Shown: piece after piece, positions 1 to 50,024 of the stretch
How the letters are laid out: every line of letters starts with the position of its first letter
How positions within the stretch are numbered: the stretch's first letter is position 1
Source: Lota lota
Lineage: Eukaryota > Chordata > Actinopteri > Gadiformes > Lotidae
Reading direction: 5' to 3'
NCBI GenBank assembly: GCA_026745465.1
Contig: JACYXH010000575.1
Coordinates: 1,037,501 to 1,101,500 of the forward strand
DNA: 64,000 bases
Notes under the pieces: model-generated
The model's input: the letters and a program-made list of their open reading frames with translations, nothing else
Databases searched by the model: none
Told to the model about the DNA's origin: nothing
Translations under genes and position numbers: made by a program

Positions 1-38056
<38,056 letters not shown>

Positions 38057-38065
38057 CAGGAGCTG

Positions 38066-38621
38066 ATGAGCCCCCCTTCCTCTCCCTCCCCTCCCCCTCC
38101 CTCTCCACCCCCTCCCTCTCCTCCCCCTCCCTCTCCCCCTCCCTCTCCTCCCCTCCCTCCCTCCTCCTCCCCTCCCTCCCTCCTCCTCCCCCCCCCTGAC
38201 GGAGCCCACCTCGCCGCCATTACACAACCCGTTCTACGCCATCTTCTCCGCCGCCCTCCCTCAGCTCCTCCCTCCTCACCCCCGTTGGGCCGGGGGGTCC
38301 CGGGCCTTACCCCCCACCGTGCGTCTGCTGCCTCCTGGGCGGGGCCCCCAGCCAAGCCCCGCCTTGCCTCCCAAACCACCTCCCCACTAGAGCCGGTTCA
38401 GCCCCAGCACGCCTGCCCCGCCTCCCCAGAGTCCCCGCTGGACTTCCGCAAGCCCCCAGACCTCTTCTCCCCCGCAGCGGACCCGGACCGGCACCACCGA
38501 CCCCTTTCGGCTCTCATACCGACACACTCCCAGTATTACGTCGACGCGGGTGGTGCTGAGAGCCTCCTCCGGCCTCGGAGAGGACATTCCTCGCCCAGCC
38601 TGCCACCGTTGCACGACGACA

Positions 38622-38683
<62 letters not shown>

Positions 38684-39127
38684 CACCCGTCAGCGCTACC
38701 CGCCTCACCCAGCGCGCTCCTCGCCGTGTCTTCACAACCGGTCCCGGTCCCACATGCCGACCAGCCCTGCGCCGCTGTCCCCGGCCAGGGCTCCCACCTC
38801 CCTCTGGTCCGGTTGTCTCATCGCTACGCGCATGACCCGCCCTCCGGCCCGTCCCCCGTCCCGTCCCCCGTTCAGGCCTGGGACGGCAAGGCGGTCCAGA
38901 CCCAGGCTCCTGCACCCTCCCCCTCCCCCTCCGCCTCCTCCCTCTTCCCCCTGACGTTGCCCTGTCCCCCAGCCCAGGGAGAGGCTGGCGGGTGGGGGTG
39001 TTGTGGCTGCATGGGGCCCACCGCCACACCCTTGGCGCGTTACCTGGGCAAGGTGGGCCACGCCGCCCTGCCCCTGCTGGGCGCAGCGCGGCTCCTGAAC
39101 AGTGAACCGTCAGACGTTGAAACCTAA
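38066..39127 (+). other. Open frame in FRY 3'UTR, in frame with FRY
   Basis: From the ATG 10 nt after the FRY stop, 353 codons stay open in the same frame as FRY. The product is Pro/Ser-rich, has a polyserine block from the CAG array and ends GEAGGWGCCGCMGPTATPLA ... SEPSDVET. It could be a readthrough extension or just a stop-poor GC-rich UTR. No family recognised. Confidence 0.35.
38621..38682. repeat. (CAG)n trinucleotide array
   Basis: About 20 triplets (AGC/CAG) in the FRY 3'UTR; serine-coding in the frame of the downstream open frame. Confidence 0.96.
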
Positions 39128-41180
39128 GAAACCTGTGATGTGTACTTGGCTACACACCAGTGGACCTACAGACCTTGAAGTATGTGTAGATCCCACGCTG
39201 ACCAAGAGACGTTGACCTATCTGACGAAAGGGAAACCCGATGCTGCAGACAGACCTGGGAAATTTAGACTACGGTTTTATTTTATTTTAAGACAAAGGAG
39301 TGGTGAGGTAAGAGTTAAAGGGACATGATGACTTGGACCTGCTGAGAAGGATGACCTGAAGTGATCCCGGACTGAGAGCGAGCGCTGCTCTACCGTTGCA
39401 TATCAAAAGGCTTGTGTAGTCTCTCTTGAAGGTCATCACTCACTGTGGAATCTGCTTCCTACTCTGATAAAGGAACACACCCCTGGATCCTTTCCCTCTC
39501 TTCCCCCGGGGAAACAAGACTCTTAACGGGGTTGGCTGCCACCACAAACTGTACGAAGAACAAGTGGGCTTTAGTGAAGGAAAGCCAGCCATTACACGAC
39601 AAGGCCAGTGGAAGACTATTGTGTCCCTATTGCACTAAACAGAGTTGTTATGATGGTATAAAAAAAGGAAGCACGTCACTGACAAAGGCTGCGTCTCCAT
39701 TTGAGTTTTGCTACCGTGACAACACAGGCCGACCTACCTTGAAGGGGATGCCAAACGCTGGACTTGTTGGTGTCACCTGTTGGAGGGAAGAAAAGAAGAT
39801 GTGCAATGCATGACCTAGCTGAATGCTTTCCACTGAATGACACTGCCTTTAGCTGTTTAAAGGGGTGCTGTGTACGATAGTATTCTGTATTTAAAGTGAG
39901 CAGAGAATTTAAAACAGTTTGCTTCAAAATATGTCCTCGACAAAAAGAAAAGTTCCATATGCAGAGGTAATGTGATCAATAACTTTAAATAATGAACAGA
40001 AAACTGCAGCTGGACCGTGTGCTAACCAACCGTAATTGTGCACTGGCTTGACTCAAGCATAGCCGTTTCAACTGAGACATGTATTTCAATTTAAACGTTG
40101 TGTACTCGCCTTCGTAAACACGCGTCAAGCAACTCAAGGTCAAGAAATACTCGCTAGCCGTAAATGTGTTCCGGTTTAACCTCGAGGATTAGCGCGCTAG
40201 CCTCGCCGGGATGGTGCATTGAGAAATTTAATTTAATTCTGACGCTGTGTGATCACCTTCTATATGGCTGGAGACGCACACCACTTGCACTGTGCTCCTT
40301 TAAACCTGGAGGACTATCTCTTGACTGAAAAACTGAGTTGACCGAGCAGGCGAAGACGACTTGAAGTGTAGCTCTTCAAGCTCCCCTCGTGATGTGTGTT
40401 AGTCCTCCATTAGGCTCATGTAATCAGTGTAATCTTAAAACTACTGTCGTTAGGCCTGGCTACACACGTGTGTCATGCTGTGCTCCGTGTGCACTCTGGC
40501 TAGTCGTAGCGTTTTAATTAGGATGTTTACAGTACACTGCATAGCCCTTACTGTCCTACACTGTACACAAGACGATGCGTGCGCGAACATGCACTGTTGT
40601 CCTTACTCCCTTTTCTCGTGTTGCGTTCATGCTCATGATGATGGTTGTAGGGCCATTGTAATCCGTAGCCTATGTTTGTGGGCGCGGTCGAGGTACCGGC
40701 CCGCCTAAAAAGTGGGCATCTGATGCTCAGCACTCGCGTTCAAAGAAAAACTAGTTGTGCTTTTTCGCTGTTCTGAAATCAATGTACTGTCAGACCCTTC
40801 TGTGATCCCTTGTTTACTGCTGTACAAATGTCTTCCCCCCCCCCCCCCCATTTATATCCAATCTGCCACCCAATTCAAGTTTTTCTATTTTAATTCACTG
40901 TTCAGATTCAATGTTAACTGCCATGCATGCGTCCACTGTGTACTGTATGAAGTGTTTGGTATATTTATAGTCGTTTTATCTGAAAGATGTTTTGTATGAG
41001 GTGCAAAAGGGGGCGTTAAGCTCACATGGGTGAATTTGTGTGCATGCCGAACCAGACCTTGCACATTTTTAACGCTTTTTAGAGTACTGTTTTTCTTTCC
41101 CTCACCTTGTAAACACTTTTACAGCCTTTTGAAAGTTCAGCCGCCATGTACAAGGCTGTTTCAAAGTAAAGACATGTCAA

Positions 41181-41186
41181 AATAAA
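41181..41186 (+). terminator. Polyadenylation signal AATAAA (FRY, proximal)
   Basis: AATAAA followed by T/G-rich sequence (GAGTTTTATTATGCCG). Confidence 0.65.
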
Positions 41187-41275
41187 TCCGTTGAGTTTTA
41201 TTATGCCGTCGGCAATTTGTTTCACGCTTGGTGGATTCGGTCCACATGAATTCAAATAGCATATTTGTTTCTTAG

Positions 41276-41281
41276 AATAAA
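41276..41281 (+). terminator. Polyadenylation signal AATAAA (FRY, distal)
   Basis: AATAAA followed by GGTGTTTTTTT, a good downstream element. Confidence 0.6.
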
Positions 41282-41301
41282 GGTGTTTTTTTAAACGTTG
41301 C

Positions 41302-42080
41302 CGTTTATAGCATCACCTGTGGGAGGTAGTCAATGGTTGGAGTTGAGCTGTCCTTCATACACAAAAGTGAAGTTCATTTTGAGATTACTTCGTATGGCTC
41401 AACCTTGATGCACTGATATTGTTTGACAAAAATCATAGGTGAAGTATGACACTTTACTGCAATGTGAGTTAAATGTTCCCAATTCTACTGCAGACAATGC
41501 ATTTGAATACTGAACCCGTCTCAGCCCTTGTCAACCAGGGGATTCCTATGTTTTCAGATAGGAGACGGCAACCCAGATACAGCCTTTATAGGGCATATTG
41601 TTTGCCACCGGGTGCTTTTCAAATGGGTCGTCAAGACAAAAGTAGAGTCCTTCTGGCAATTAAGCACTAAAGCAGTTTAAGTGTCTGTGCGTCTGAACCC
41701 AAACGCCTCAATCCATGGCAACATTGCTGGAGCCGTGTAGTTGAACAGGGTGGAGAAGCATATGGCCCTGACATCTAGAATTTAGCACGTTAGACATCAA
41801 AGGGTCCACAATCAAATGGAACAAAGTTGCGGATAGACAAATTAAACCCCCCCCCCCCCCCCCCCCCCCCGCGTAAGACCCAGTGGATGCATGCAGTCAA
41901 CCAAGCAGCAAGGCCTGTTTACTTATTGGATCAGCCAATGAAGTGACCAGTTACTACTACACAGTATTGCGGACGACAGAATAAGCCATTTGATACACAA
42001 GACGAGCAAAACTAACTACAAAGCCCTTCCACATACTCTTGAAGGCATGGTTGACAAAAGCTCAGTTTTGCTGCAATACC
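41302..42080. other. Intergenic between convergent FRY and ZAR1L
   Basis: No coding recognised. It holds a 24-base C-run at 41847-41870. The rest appears unique. Confidence 0.6.
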
Positions 42081-42086
42081 TTTATT
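42081..42086 (-). terminator. Polyadenylation signal of ZAR1L
   Basis: AATAAA on the minus strand about 200 nt after the ZAR1L stop. Confidence 0.6.
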
Positions 42087-42288
42087 AATTTATTTGAAAA
42101 CCAATAGGAATATAAAGGGCCATGTGCTCATGAAGATCCAGCCAATCGCCAACCCTTGGCGATTCAGTCACCACGTCACAACCCAGCCTCATCGGGAATG
42201 GTTTTAAAATGCACCAAGGGCCAGGCGAGGGGAGGGGAGGCTAGAGCCGCAGGTCCGGCTGTGAACGGCACCAGCGTTGAACCCCGGC

Positions 42289-42438
42289 TCAGACGATGTA
42301 CTTGAAGCTGTAGGTGGCGTCACAGGACAGCCGCGCTCCCTTGCAGCGGCCACACAGGTCCTGGCGGTGGGGCCGCGCCATGTTGATGTGCCTGGGCTTC
42401 CTTTCACTGCACCACGGCGTCGGCAGGCAGCCCTGGAC
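42289..42438 (-). CDS. zar1l: ZAR1L exon 4
   Basis: Residues 251-299 and stop (VQGCLPTPWCSERKPRHINM...RQDLCGRCKG). Acceptor TGTCCAG. Highly conserved C-terminus. Confidence 0.95.
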   Translation of the reverse strand, partial: VQGCLPTPWCSERKPRHINMARPHRQDLCGRCKGARLSCDATYSFKYIV

Positions 42439-43715
42439 CTGGACACAGGCACACGTCAGGCTAGGGAGACCAGAGGCATAGAAAAGTGAAATGACCCAAG
42501 GAAGACCATAGAGTATGGCACATAATGTTCCAATACAGTCGTTTCTCTCTTCTTCCCCCCCCCCCCCCCCCCCCCACCCCCACCCCAACATCTGACTAGA
42601 CAAAACCAACAGTCTTAACTAACCCAACAGCTAGAAGCAGATGGGACCCAAAGTGAGGACCATCTTATTGAACTCAGCATAGGTCTACCTCAGCAGAGAA
42701 GGAAAGTTGTGGCAGGGAGCTGACCTGGCAGAGAATTGATTCCACTTTGTATGGATTTAGTCCCAACTGACACTTCCGGCATAGCTGCTTGTAATACACC
42801 TAAAAGTGGATTTGGAAATAAATTAAGCATTTGGTGTTCGGTAAGCAGTCTTACAAATGAGCACACCACATTCATCGTTCAACAGCCGTTAACTGGAAAA
42901 GTCCGATGCTCAAGGGAATAAACAAAGTGTCCTACCTTGCTTGTTCCAGAGATGCACCAGACATAAGCACTCTCCCACCGAATGTTGCACTTTCTGCAGT
43001 GGAAATGGCCATATCTCTGTTCCAGGAACTAGGGAGTATTTAAAGAAAGATATTGACGCCGTGGTAGAGAATCGCAAGTGCGACACGCATTCTTTGACGC
43101 CAAGAGCCTGCGGAACATCTCGTTGAAACTCACCTGAAAGTTTGACCCCTTAAACTCCTGATGTGGGGGGTTACCAACGTCGGCTGAAGTGTCCTTCTCG
43201 CTTCCAAGAGCCTTCTTCTCGCCAGCAATTATTTTACCGGATCTGGCCTGCGCTTCACACCCACTTTCTTCGCTGCAGCTCGCGGACTTCAGGAAGCTCC
43301 TGCGATCGAACACCGGGGAGTAAATCGAAAGAGATCGCGAAAAGCGCACGTTGTTGACAGGCGTGTTGAACAGCGCTTTGCCACCTGGCGTGGGGCAATG
43401 GAGACTTTTAGGGGAACTGGTGCCCTTCTCCTGTGAATACAGCGTTTTGGGTCCAAGCGAACACTGGGTTATTTTCTCCACTTTCGCATTCACTTGAACG
43501 CCGCATTCTTTAGTCTCCCTTGTCTTCTTAAACCAAGGGACCACGTTTGGATTGACTTCTGATAGGAGAACTTTGCAGAGTTCCAGGTAACTGAGGCCGC
43601 TGGGAGTCAACAGCCGGCCATCTCTCTTTCCCCATCCGCCGTGGAGGAATGGAACAGCGCCAGGGCTGTTGCCGAAAAACAGCTTGCCTGTAACCGAGGG
43701 CCCACACCCCTCCAT
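42289..43715 (-). CDS. zar1l: ZAR1-like protein (zygote arrest family), four exons
   Basis: Oocyte-expressed maternal-effect family whose C-terminal zinc-binding domain binds 3'UTRs and restrains translation of maternal mRNAs. Exons join as 582+93+75+150 nt = 299 residues plus stop. Exon 1 encodes the poorly conserved N-terminal region (MEGCGPSVTGKLFFGNSPGA...). Exons 2-4 encode the domain with repeated Cys pairs: HCRKCNIRWESAYVWC, CRKCQLGLNPYKV, CQ-VQGCLPTPWC and HRQDLCGRCKGARLSCD, ending YSFKYIV. Length fits ZAR1L (about 300 residues). It is placed next to FRY as in other vertebrates, which favours ZAR1L over ZAR1 (the latter neighbours FRYL). Tail-to-tail with FRY, head-to-head with PDS5B. 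Confidence 0.93.
42725..42799 (-). CDS. zar1l: ZAR1L exon 3
   Basis: Residues 226-250 (VYYKQLCRKCQLGLNPYKVE...). Acceptor CTTTTAG, donor CAG|GTCAGC. A 21-base C-run (plus strand 42555-42575) lies in the next intron. Confidence 0.95.
42936..43028 (-). CDS. zar1l: ZAR1L exon 2
   Basis: Residues 195-225 (FLEQRYGHFHCRKCNIRWES...). Acceptor TCCCTAG, donor AAG|GTAGGA. Confidence 0.95.
43134..43715 (-). CDS. zar1l: ZAR1L exon 1
   Basis: Residues 1-194, from ATG (43715) to donor TTTCAG|GTGAGT. Low-complexity Ser/Lys-rich N-terminal region, little conserved. Confidence 0.92.
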
Positions 43716-43830
43716 TATGACCCCATGCAGCTGTCCTGTCGGCCACCCTTGTGGTTTATAAGCGCTCCCGTGTCACTAAATTGGTGCGTTTTAACATTGA
43801 TTGGCTAATTGGCTAAATAAGGGCTTATAT
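43716..43830 (-). promoter_or_regulatory. ZAR1L promoter (TATA, CCAAT, NOBOX-type site)
   Basis: On the minus strand a TATAAA (43755-43760) lies 40 nt before the ATG. Two CCAAT motifs lie within 43797-43812. TAATTGG at 43806-43812 (plus strand) fits the NOBOX consensus, and an E-box CAGCTG lies at 43728-43733. Oocyte genes often use this combination. Inferred from sequence only. Confidence 0.5.
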
Positions 43831-44500
43831 GTGCCGCTCGACCGGGCAGTAGCCCACCGACTGTCATTGTCGTCTGGCAAATGGCAGTAGGCCTAATGCT
43901 AAATGTAATATAATCACACGTTTCAAAAGCAGTATAAAGTATATAGATTTCAAAAGGTTCTTGGCTTATTAGCCACGCCTTGTGTCATATTATCTCATAT
44001 TATCTCAATCTCAATTTTGGTTTAATTGGCTGGCATTGTTTCAAGCAGCAAGGGCCCTCGCTATAAGTGAACGTCAATTTAATTTAACAATTAGATTTTG
44101 ATATGACATCGCAGTCAAACGCAAAGATGTTTTTATGGATTGTTTGTTAATTGTACTATGTACAATTAACTATAATTAAGTATACTAACTATTATAACTA
44201 TAATTCATATTATACGCACATCGCGTAGGCCTACATGCTTGGATAAAACAAGTAGCAATTGTTAATGCTTCACTTAGAAAAATTAAATGGAGAACGTTGT
44301 GGCTTCTGTTTATATTTAGACTACGCGGCTGCTGTTTCCGTAGGTTGAGAACAGCCAACGAGCACCACCCTAAAAAGCAAGCCTGTAAGCTCTGGCAATG
44401 TATGGGATACCGTTTACCAGACAGCTGCACCAGACGCAGTACCTGACGATGGCTCATAGGGGGCGCTGCGCACCCACAGATGGCATTCTGCCCATGGGTG
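43831..44500. other. ZAR1L-PDS5B intergenic spacer
   Basis: AT-rich, with no coding recognised; ATTA-rich stretch 44150-44215. Confidence 0.6.
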
Positions 44501-44504
44501 CCGA

Positions 44505-44591
44505 ATCTATACATGTTGGCGCCATTTTGGAGCTAGGAGGGGGAAGAGAGCTGCAGAAGAGTACGCAATTGATCACAGTTCATCTACACAG
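44505..44591 (+). other. pds5b: Probable non-coding exon 1 of PDS5B
   Basis: GC-richer segment with a YY1-like GGCGCCATTTTGG at 44518-44530 (typical at TATA-less housekeeping starts) and a splice donor ACACAG|GTATGG at 44591/44592. The start is a guess. It is assigned to PDS5B because that is the next gene on this strand. Confidence 0.45.
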
Positions 44592-47500
44592 GTATGGAAA
44601 TACACCAATAAACACATGCGGTTAGAATTTTTTTTTTTAAGTAACAATATTTGCTGCTGTTGTATTGAATGGCGTGCTAGTGTCGCTTCATCCTGGCCCA
44701 CACGGGTCTCCCATACCCGGTCGGGGGAGCGCTACCCGCGTCCATCGCCAATGTTGGGGATAACCGTGTCAGATTCATAGCGCTGCATTACCGGAGAGTT
44801 AGGCGCAAAATGGTTAGCCTGTGTAATGTTAGCCATATGCTAAGCTAAATGACTTTCCCGATGCTTCGGCAAACAATGGCTCGTAATATCGGCACCGTCC
44901 AGATTGTAGTTTAGTATGCCGCTATAGTTTGTTGGGGGCGAACTGGATGCCATTGTGTCCTCGCTTCCAAACCCTTCTCTGTGTCACCAGCGCTGCGTGC
45001 TATCGTAAGGGAGATGGTGCTAGCTAGTGGGTTAGCTCGGTGTGTTCTCCAGCTAGCCTGCTAACGGGATTAGCTACGGCCAGCAGTACAGCAGCCACCA
45101 AGGAGAAGTCTTAACACTCACCGACGGCCTTTGACGCGCTTCTGCTCCAGCATAGCAGTATGCTCGTCCCTGTATGGGGATCTGTCAGAACCACATGTAG
45201 ACCTGTGTTGTTGAAGACCTATGTTGTTTTTGATAAAAGCCTTATTTAGCCTTAAAAGCGTTTATTGTGGCCACAAACTGTTCATCAGGTCAGTGTTATT
45301 TCTTGGCCACAATGTATTTCCATGGCCAAAGTAAATGCGTGATGGATAATTAATGGACCACTGGTAATGCAGCGTTAACGGTCTGATTGGCGAAACCAAC
45401 TGTTGACATGGAAAACCATAGAGAATAGCAGCGTATAAAGTATTGGCTGATGTTTCGTTTCTTAGAATAGTTTGACACGTAGCGCGTTAACTTATTTACC
45501 AGAGTGGCCATCCTTCAGTCAGGATGCCTAATAACTAACTCATTGGCATCAAACTTTGAAATATGCAGATGTTGTTGAGACAAACGTTAATTATGATGAT
45601 CAGTAATTATCCCTATAACTGCAAAAAAAACATGGCCTACTATTTGTAGATGGAAAAAACATTGTTAGTTGGTGGTTGACATGCCTACTGTTTATTGCAA
45701 TGTATTACAATGAGGGATGCAACTAACGATTATTAGTTACCAGAGTCACAGGTGATGTCTTAAATGTGCTTGCTTTATCTGACAAGCAGCCAATAAATAC
45801 TAAACTGTTTGTTTTATAATGATTCATGAACCAAATATTTGAACAACATAAAGCAGCAAATGTGTTTTATTTGTACTTGATAAATGACTTAAGCTTAAGC
45901 GGTTCTATATGGACAGAAAAACATCAAATCTTTTCACGTGCATTTTTTTTGCTGGAGTTGTTTCTGTGAAAGCACTGTTCTGTTGCACTGCAGGTTTTAG
46001 ACAACGAAAATAGCTGCCATGCTTGGTGGTGGTCTGCTTAATACCCCAACATGTCTAGCCTAGTCCTCCAGCTCTGCTAGAGTAACCCCATCACACTGTA
46101 ATTCAATTAGTGGACTACTTTTACACCTAGTTATTACATGTAGCATGTTTGTAGACGAGACAAGATGTTTGTAAGACCGCTCTTTTGTTTTGCTAGTTCG
46201 ATTTTATATCTCTTCTCTGCTTCATTCCCGTCTGACTAGCTTAGGGCAGAGACGCTTGAATGAATGAATGAATGAATGAATGACTGCCCTTCTTTGATAC
46301 CTTTTCCCTGTTTAGGAAGGTTTTCAAGCTGTTGGTTTTCTTGAGGGACCCAAGGCCATATGTATTTAGTTTAGTTGGGAAACCCGAAACGGTTTTGACG
46401 TTGGAGGTGTCAACACCTATTGCTCTCAAATTACATTGGCTTATAACATGGCCATGAGCTCCTAATACTGTGAATTAAGAGGCGTGTTGAATCAGGGGGA
46501 CACTAGTCTAATAGTGAAAGCCATATGTGTACAATATATGCCTAGTTTATGGTGATATTGACACGGATGCATTGATTACACTTGTGAGTGCATTTCTGTG
46601 GTGCTTTAAGAATTGTTACGTCTGTACTCCCTCAATCGGTTTGTACTGGTACATTTAATTCCAAAGTTGAACAAGCCCAGCCCAATTGTTGTATAATTGC
46701 AGCTGGTGCCTTGTGTTCCAGTTTATTGACAGTCATACTTGCGTAACCATGGTTCCCACCAGGGGTCCACGGGCTCACTGGGTCAAAGTTCCTTGCACAG
46801 AATCTTACCACTGGAGTGTGTTTACTGTGTGTTTAGACCCAGAGCCTGCATTCAGCCTAGCTGGTCCATGTTTGCCTGATTTAACGGGGAGGCGTTTGAT
46901 ATTGAACTTGGTCCTTGTCCATCCCTCTTTGCGTGGTCCAAGTCTCTCTAAGATTAAAATGAGATTGAATGCATATAATATCACAATAAAAAGGCAGTTA
47001 CATTATATAAAAAAGAAAATATTTAAACATTTTCATAGTCATTTAAATAGAGTGGACTGCATTCCATACTGAGACTCTACGCATGTAAACATTATAAAAT
47101 ATTTAAATACATTCTTGGATAACATTTTTAAAAAGCAACACAATTTAACTGTTATTTGCCTGTTAACGCACCAGCTGCCTGTTAGCAACGAGAAGTCCGC
47201 CGTGTCAAATTGGTCTCCCACTGACCCCAAGGCTCTCCAACGCTTTATTCTGATTGGTTGCCACAGTGATCTGTAGGTCTGGTCTGTGATTGGATTGGCG
47301 GGGAGAGATAGGACTCATCTTCAGCTAACAGATGTGGGGTGGAAACAAGGTCAGAATGTGTGTGTGTGTGTGTGTGCGCGCGCCCATGCACAAAAAGTGA
47401 AAATGGTTGCAGGGAAATATTGGTTATGCGGCCTGGCCTCTTAGCCAAAGCTCTGCGGACACTCTGTTTTAGCAGAACTAGTGACCCGGAGAGTTTCCTG

Positions 47501-48035
47501 AAGTCAGTGGCAAAATTCTGAACGCATGCCAGGCAGGCAGCAGGGCACTACGTTAACTGCTCCTAAATAAAGCAGATGCAGCGTCAAAATAGAGGGATTA
47601 ATAAGAGTTTATGTCACTCTTGCAATAAATAAGTTATATTTGGCTGCTGCAGTTTCTATTTAAGTGTGACCTGAATAATAGACGTAAACAGAAATAACGC
47701 ATAACTCTCTGTACCAGGGGCCTATCATCCTTCCCAGAGAGATGTTTGTACAGAACCGTAAGACCAAAGGGTCTTCTGGACCATGTGCTGAACATCTATT
47801 TTCACACCAAGCTTGAATGATTATTGCGATTCTGTGAGCATTCTTATTTGCGGCTGAGCAAAAGTATGCGACGGTCCTGTAATGTCGGGAACAAAGCCGT
47901 TCCGGGTTTTCGCTTGATCCACTCCGGTTGGACGTGTGCTCCAGTTCCGGGGTTTAACACGGACGAACTCAAAGGGGAACTGGCGAAATGCGTTGGCAGC
48001 TGCCGCCAATGTTCTTCTGTCGAAGTATGTTAAAA

Positions 48036-48245
48036 GCTTTACATTTAGTGCATTTAGCAGACGCTTTCATCCAAAGCGACTTACAACCACTCATACACAC
48101 ATTCACACACCGACAGCAGAGTCAACCATGCAAGGCGACAGCCAGCTCGCCGGCAGTAGTTAGCGTTAGGTGTCTTGCTCAGGGACACTCAGCTAGGAGG
48201 AGCCGGGTATCGACCTAGCAACCCTCCGGTTACAAGTCAACCCGC
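48036..48245 (-). mobile_element. tRNA-derived SINE with TTTAGCAGACGCTTT tail
   Basis: Read on the minus strand, a B-box-like GGTCGATACCC is followed by TGTCCCTGAGCAAGACACCT. The 3' end is the common teleost motif containing GTCGCTTTGGATGAAAGCGT and CTAAATG. Borders approximate. Confidence 0.7.
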
Positions 48246-49694
48246 CGACCCAGTTAAACACATTACATCACGTCCCGACATTCCTGCTTCAACCTGACCC
48301 TATGTGTTGGACATTACAGGATCTTATTTTAAAGGGGAATCATAACAATGTAACAAGTGGAAAAATCCATCACTGATGGATCAGTGTATAGATTGTAACC
48401 GGAGCCTAATCAATGATGGTTGCTGATGTCTTCGTCAAATAGTTGCTGGTTATTACAAACGAAGGGTATAGCTTAGTTGTTGGCTAATCTCGGATACAGC
48501 AGTCCCACTATGCTGGAGCAGAACTTCTGGGGGGAGGCGGCACAAAGCCTGGGGCGGAAAGCAGATCCGGCAAGGCGCGGGGTCAGGCCCGGTTTCCTGT
48601 TTCGTTGCGGGATAGTCTACTGGCTTTCAGAAGGGGAGTTAATAAGTGTATCCATACGTTGGCCGGTTTCCTAGCGCCGCACGATCTATTGTTTCAGCCT
48701 CGGCGTCGCGACATGCACATTAGTCCCACTGCAGAGCCGTACGGTGTCAAAGTAAGGCCAATTTGACTCAAACACGTTATGCGACAACATTGCTGCTGCT
48801 TGATACAAGGGGGAAGACTCGCACGGTTCTCATTTTCCATGACGGATCTCGAAGAGAGGCCTGTCATTTGAAGAGCATTTCACTCGCATTTGCAAATAAG
48901 AAAAAAATGAAATGCTAATGAAAAAGATTAGGGCGTTTGTTTATTTGTTTTAATACTCCGCAATACATCAACGGTTGCTGAGATAAATAATCTCCACAGT
49001 GCGCTCGTGAATGACACACTAGACCCGAAAAGGAATCCACGGAGTTGTACTTGCTTCCTCAAGAATGAGCCGACACGGGCACCACACACCGGGCCGACAC
49101 CAAAGGCGTCACTAGACCACTTGTGCTGGCCAACGTGCCCCAGGGCTCACCTGCTCTGCCTCACCGCAAGCTCCCGACGTCTGGCGGTGGATTCATTTAG
49201 ATGACTAACGCCGGGGCAGGCATGGGGTTTTCCTTTCCCTAATCCACAATGTCAAAGCAACGCAGTTGAACGCAAAGTACAAGCGGCGGTGCGGACCGCG
49301 CGGACCAGGTCCGCCCACTGCAGCACACGCGGAACAATCGGTGTTGTCGGTAGTAGCAGTATTGAGGAATGGTAATACGACGAGAGCAAAGAAAGTCCCG
49401 GTCATGCAGTGGGCTGAGACGGCTCCACGCTTGGCTGAGTTGCACGGTGGGACGTGGCAGGCGTCACCGTCTTGCTGGCTTATGGGATGAGTAGGAACCG
49501 GTCCCAGTCAAGTGATGGACCCCTTTGCCAGAAAGAAATATAGACGGTACAGCTTAATGCGTAAGGAAAGAAAAAGGAAACCAAATTCAGTTTGGACTTG
49601 TTGTTGGACATGAGAGGATGTGTGGGAGACTTTGCTTATTTTAGATTATATATTGATATACATTTCTTATTGTAAATGGTTGACTCAAGTCATG

Positions 49695-49738
49695 AACCGA
49701 TTGTTTATTTGAAATGTTCTTCAAATAAGCAATCGGTT
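49695..49738. repeat. 19-bp stem hairpin, 6-nt loop
   Basis: AACCGATTGTTTATTTGAA then ATGTTC then TTCAAATAAGCAATCGGTT; one G-U pair, otherwise perfect. Confidence 0.93.
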
Positions 49739-50024
49739 TTATTCATTATTATTGTGGAATGCAAATATACAATAGTTGAATGACGTGAGTCGGGTTTTGT
49801 CTTTAATTGCATATGCAGGGTATGACTTTTCTGCCTGAAAACCAGTTGTAGTTGTAGTATAGTTCCATATATAAGAAACTTTATGTTTGTGTGATTTGAC
49901 TCAATTGATTGAAATTCAAGCTAAAAGTCAATTCATCTTTTTCATATCGCAATATATATATATATACTGCAAAGAACCAAAGTATTGCATTGTCATTTTG
50001 CTCCAATATTGCGCAGCCCTAGTT

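Larger units (their letters stand above)
38057..41300 (+). other. fry: FRY 3'UTR
   Basis: About 3.2 kb downstream of the stop. A C/T-only tract (38070-38200), a GC-rich region and a CAG array come first, then AT-richer sequence and polyadenylation signals. No other gene is recognised in it, and the next gene is on the opposite strand. The end is inferred from the AATAAA signals. Confidence 0.7.

Noticed and set aside
39445-39813. 122-codon open frame in the FRY 3'UTR
   Set aside because: Not in frame with the extension, no family, no supporting signals.
46686-47072. 128-codon open frame in PDS5B intron 1
   Set aside because: No recognisable family, no splice support, ordinary base composition.
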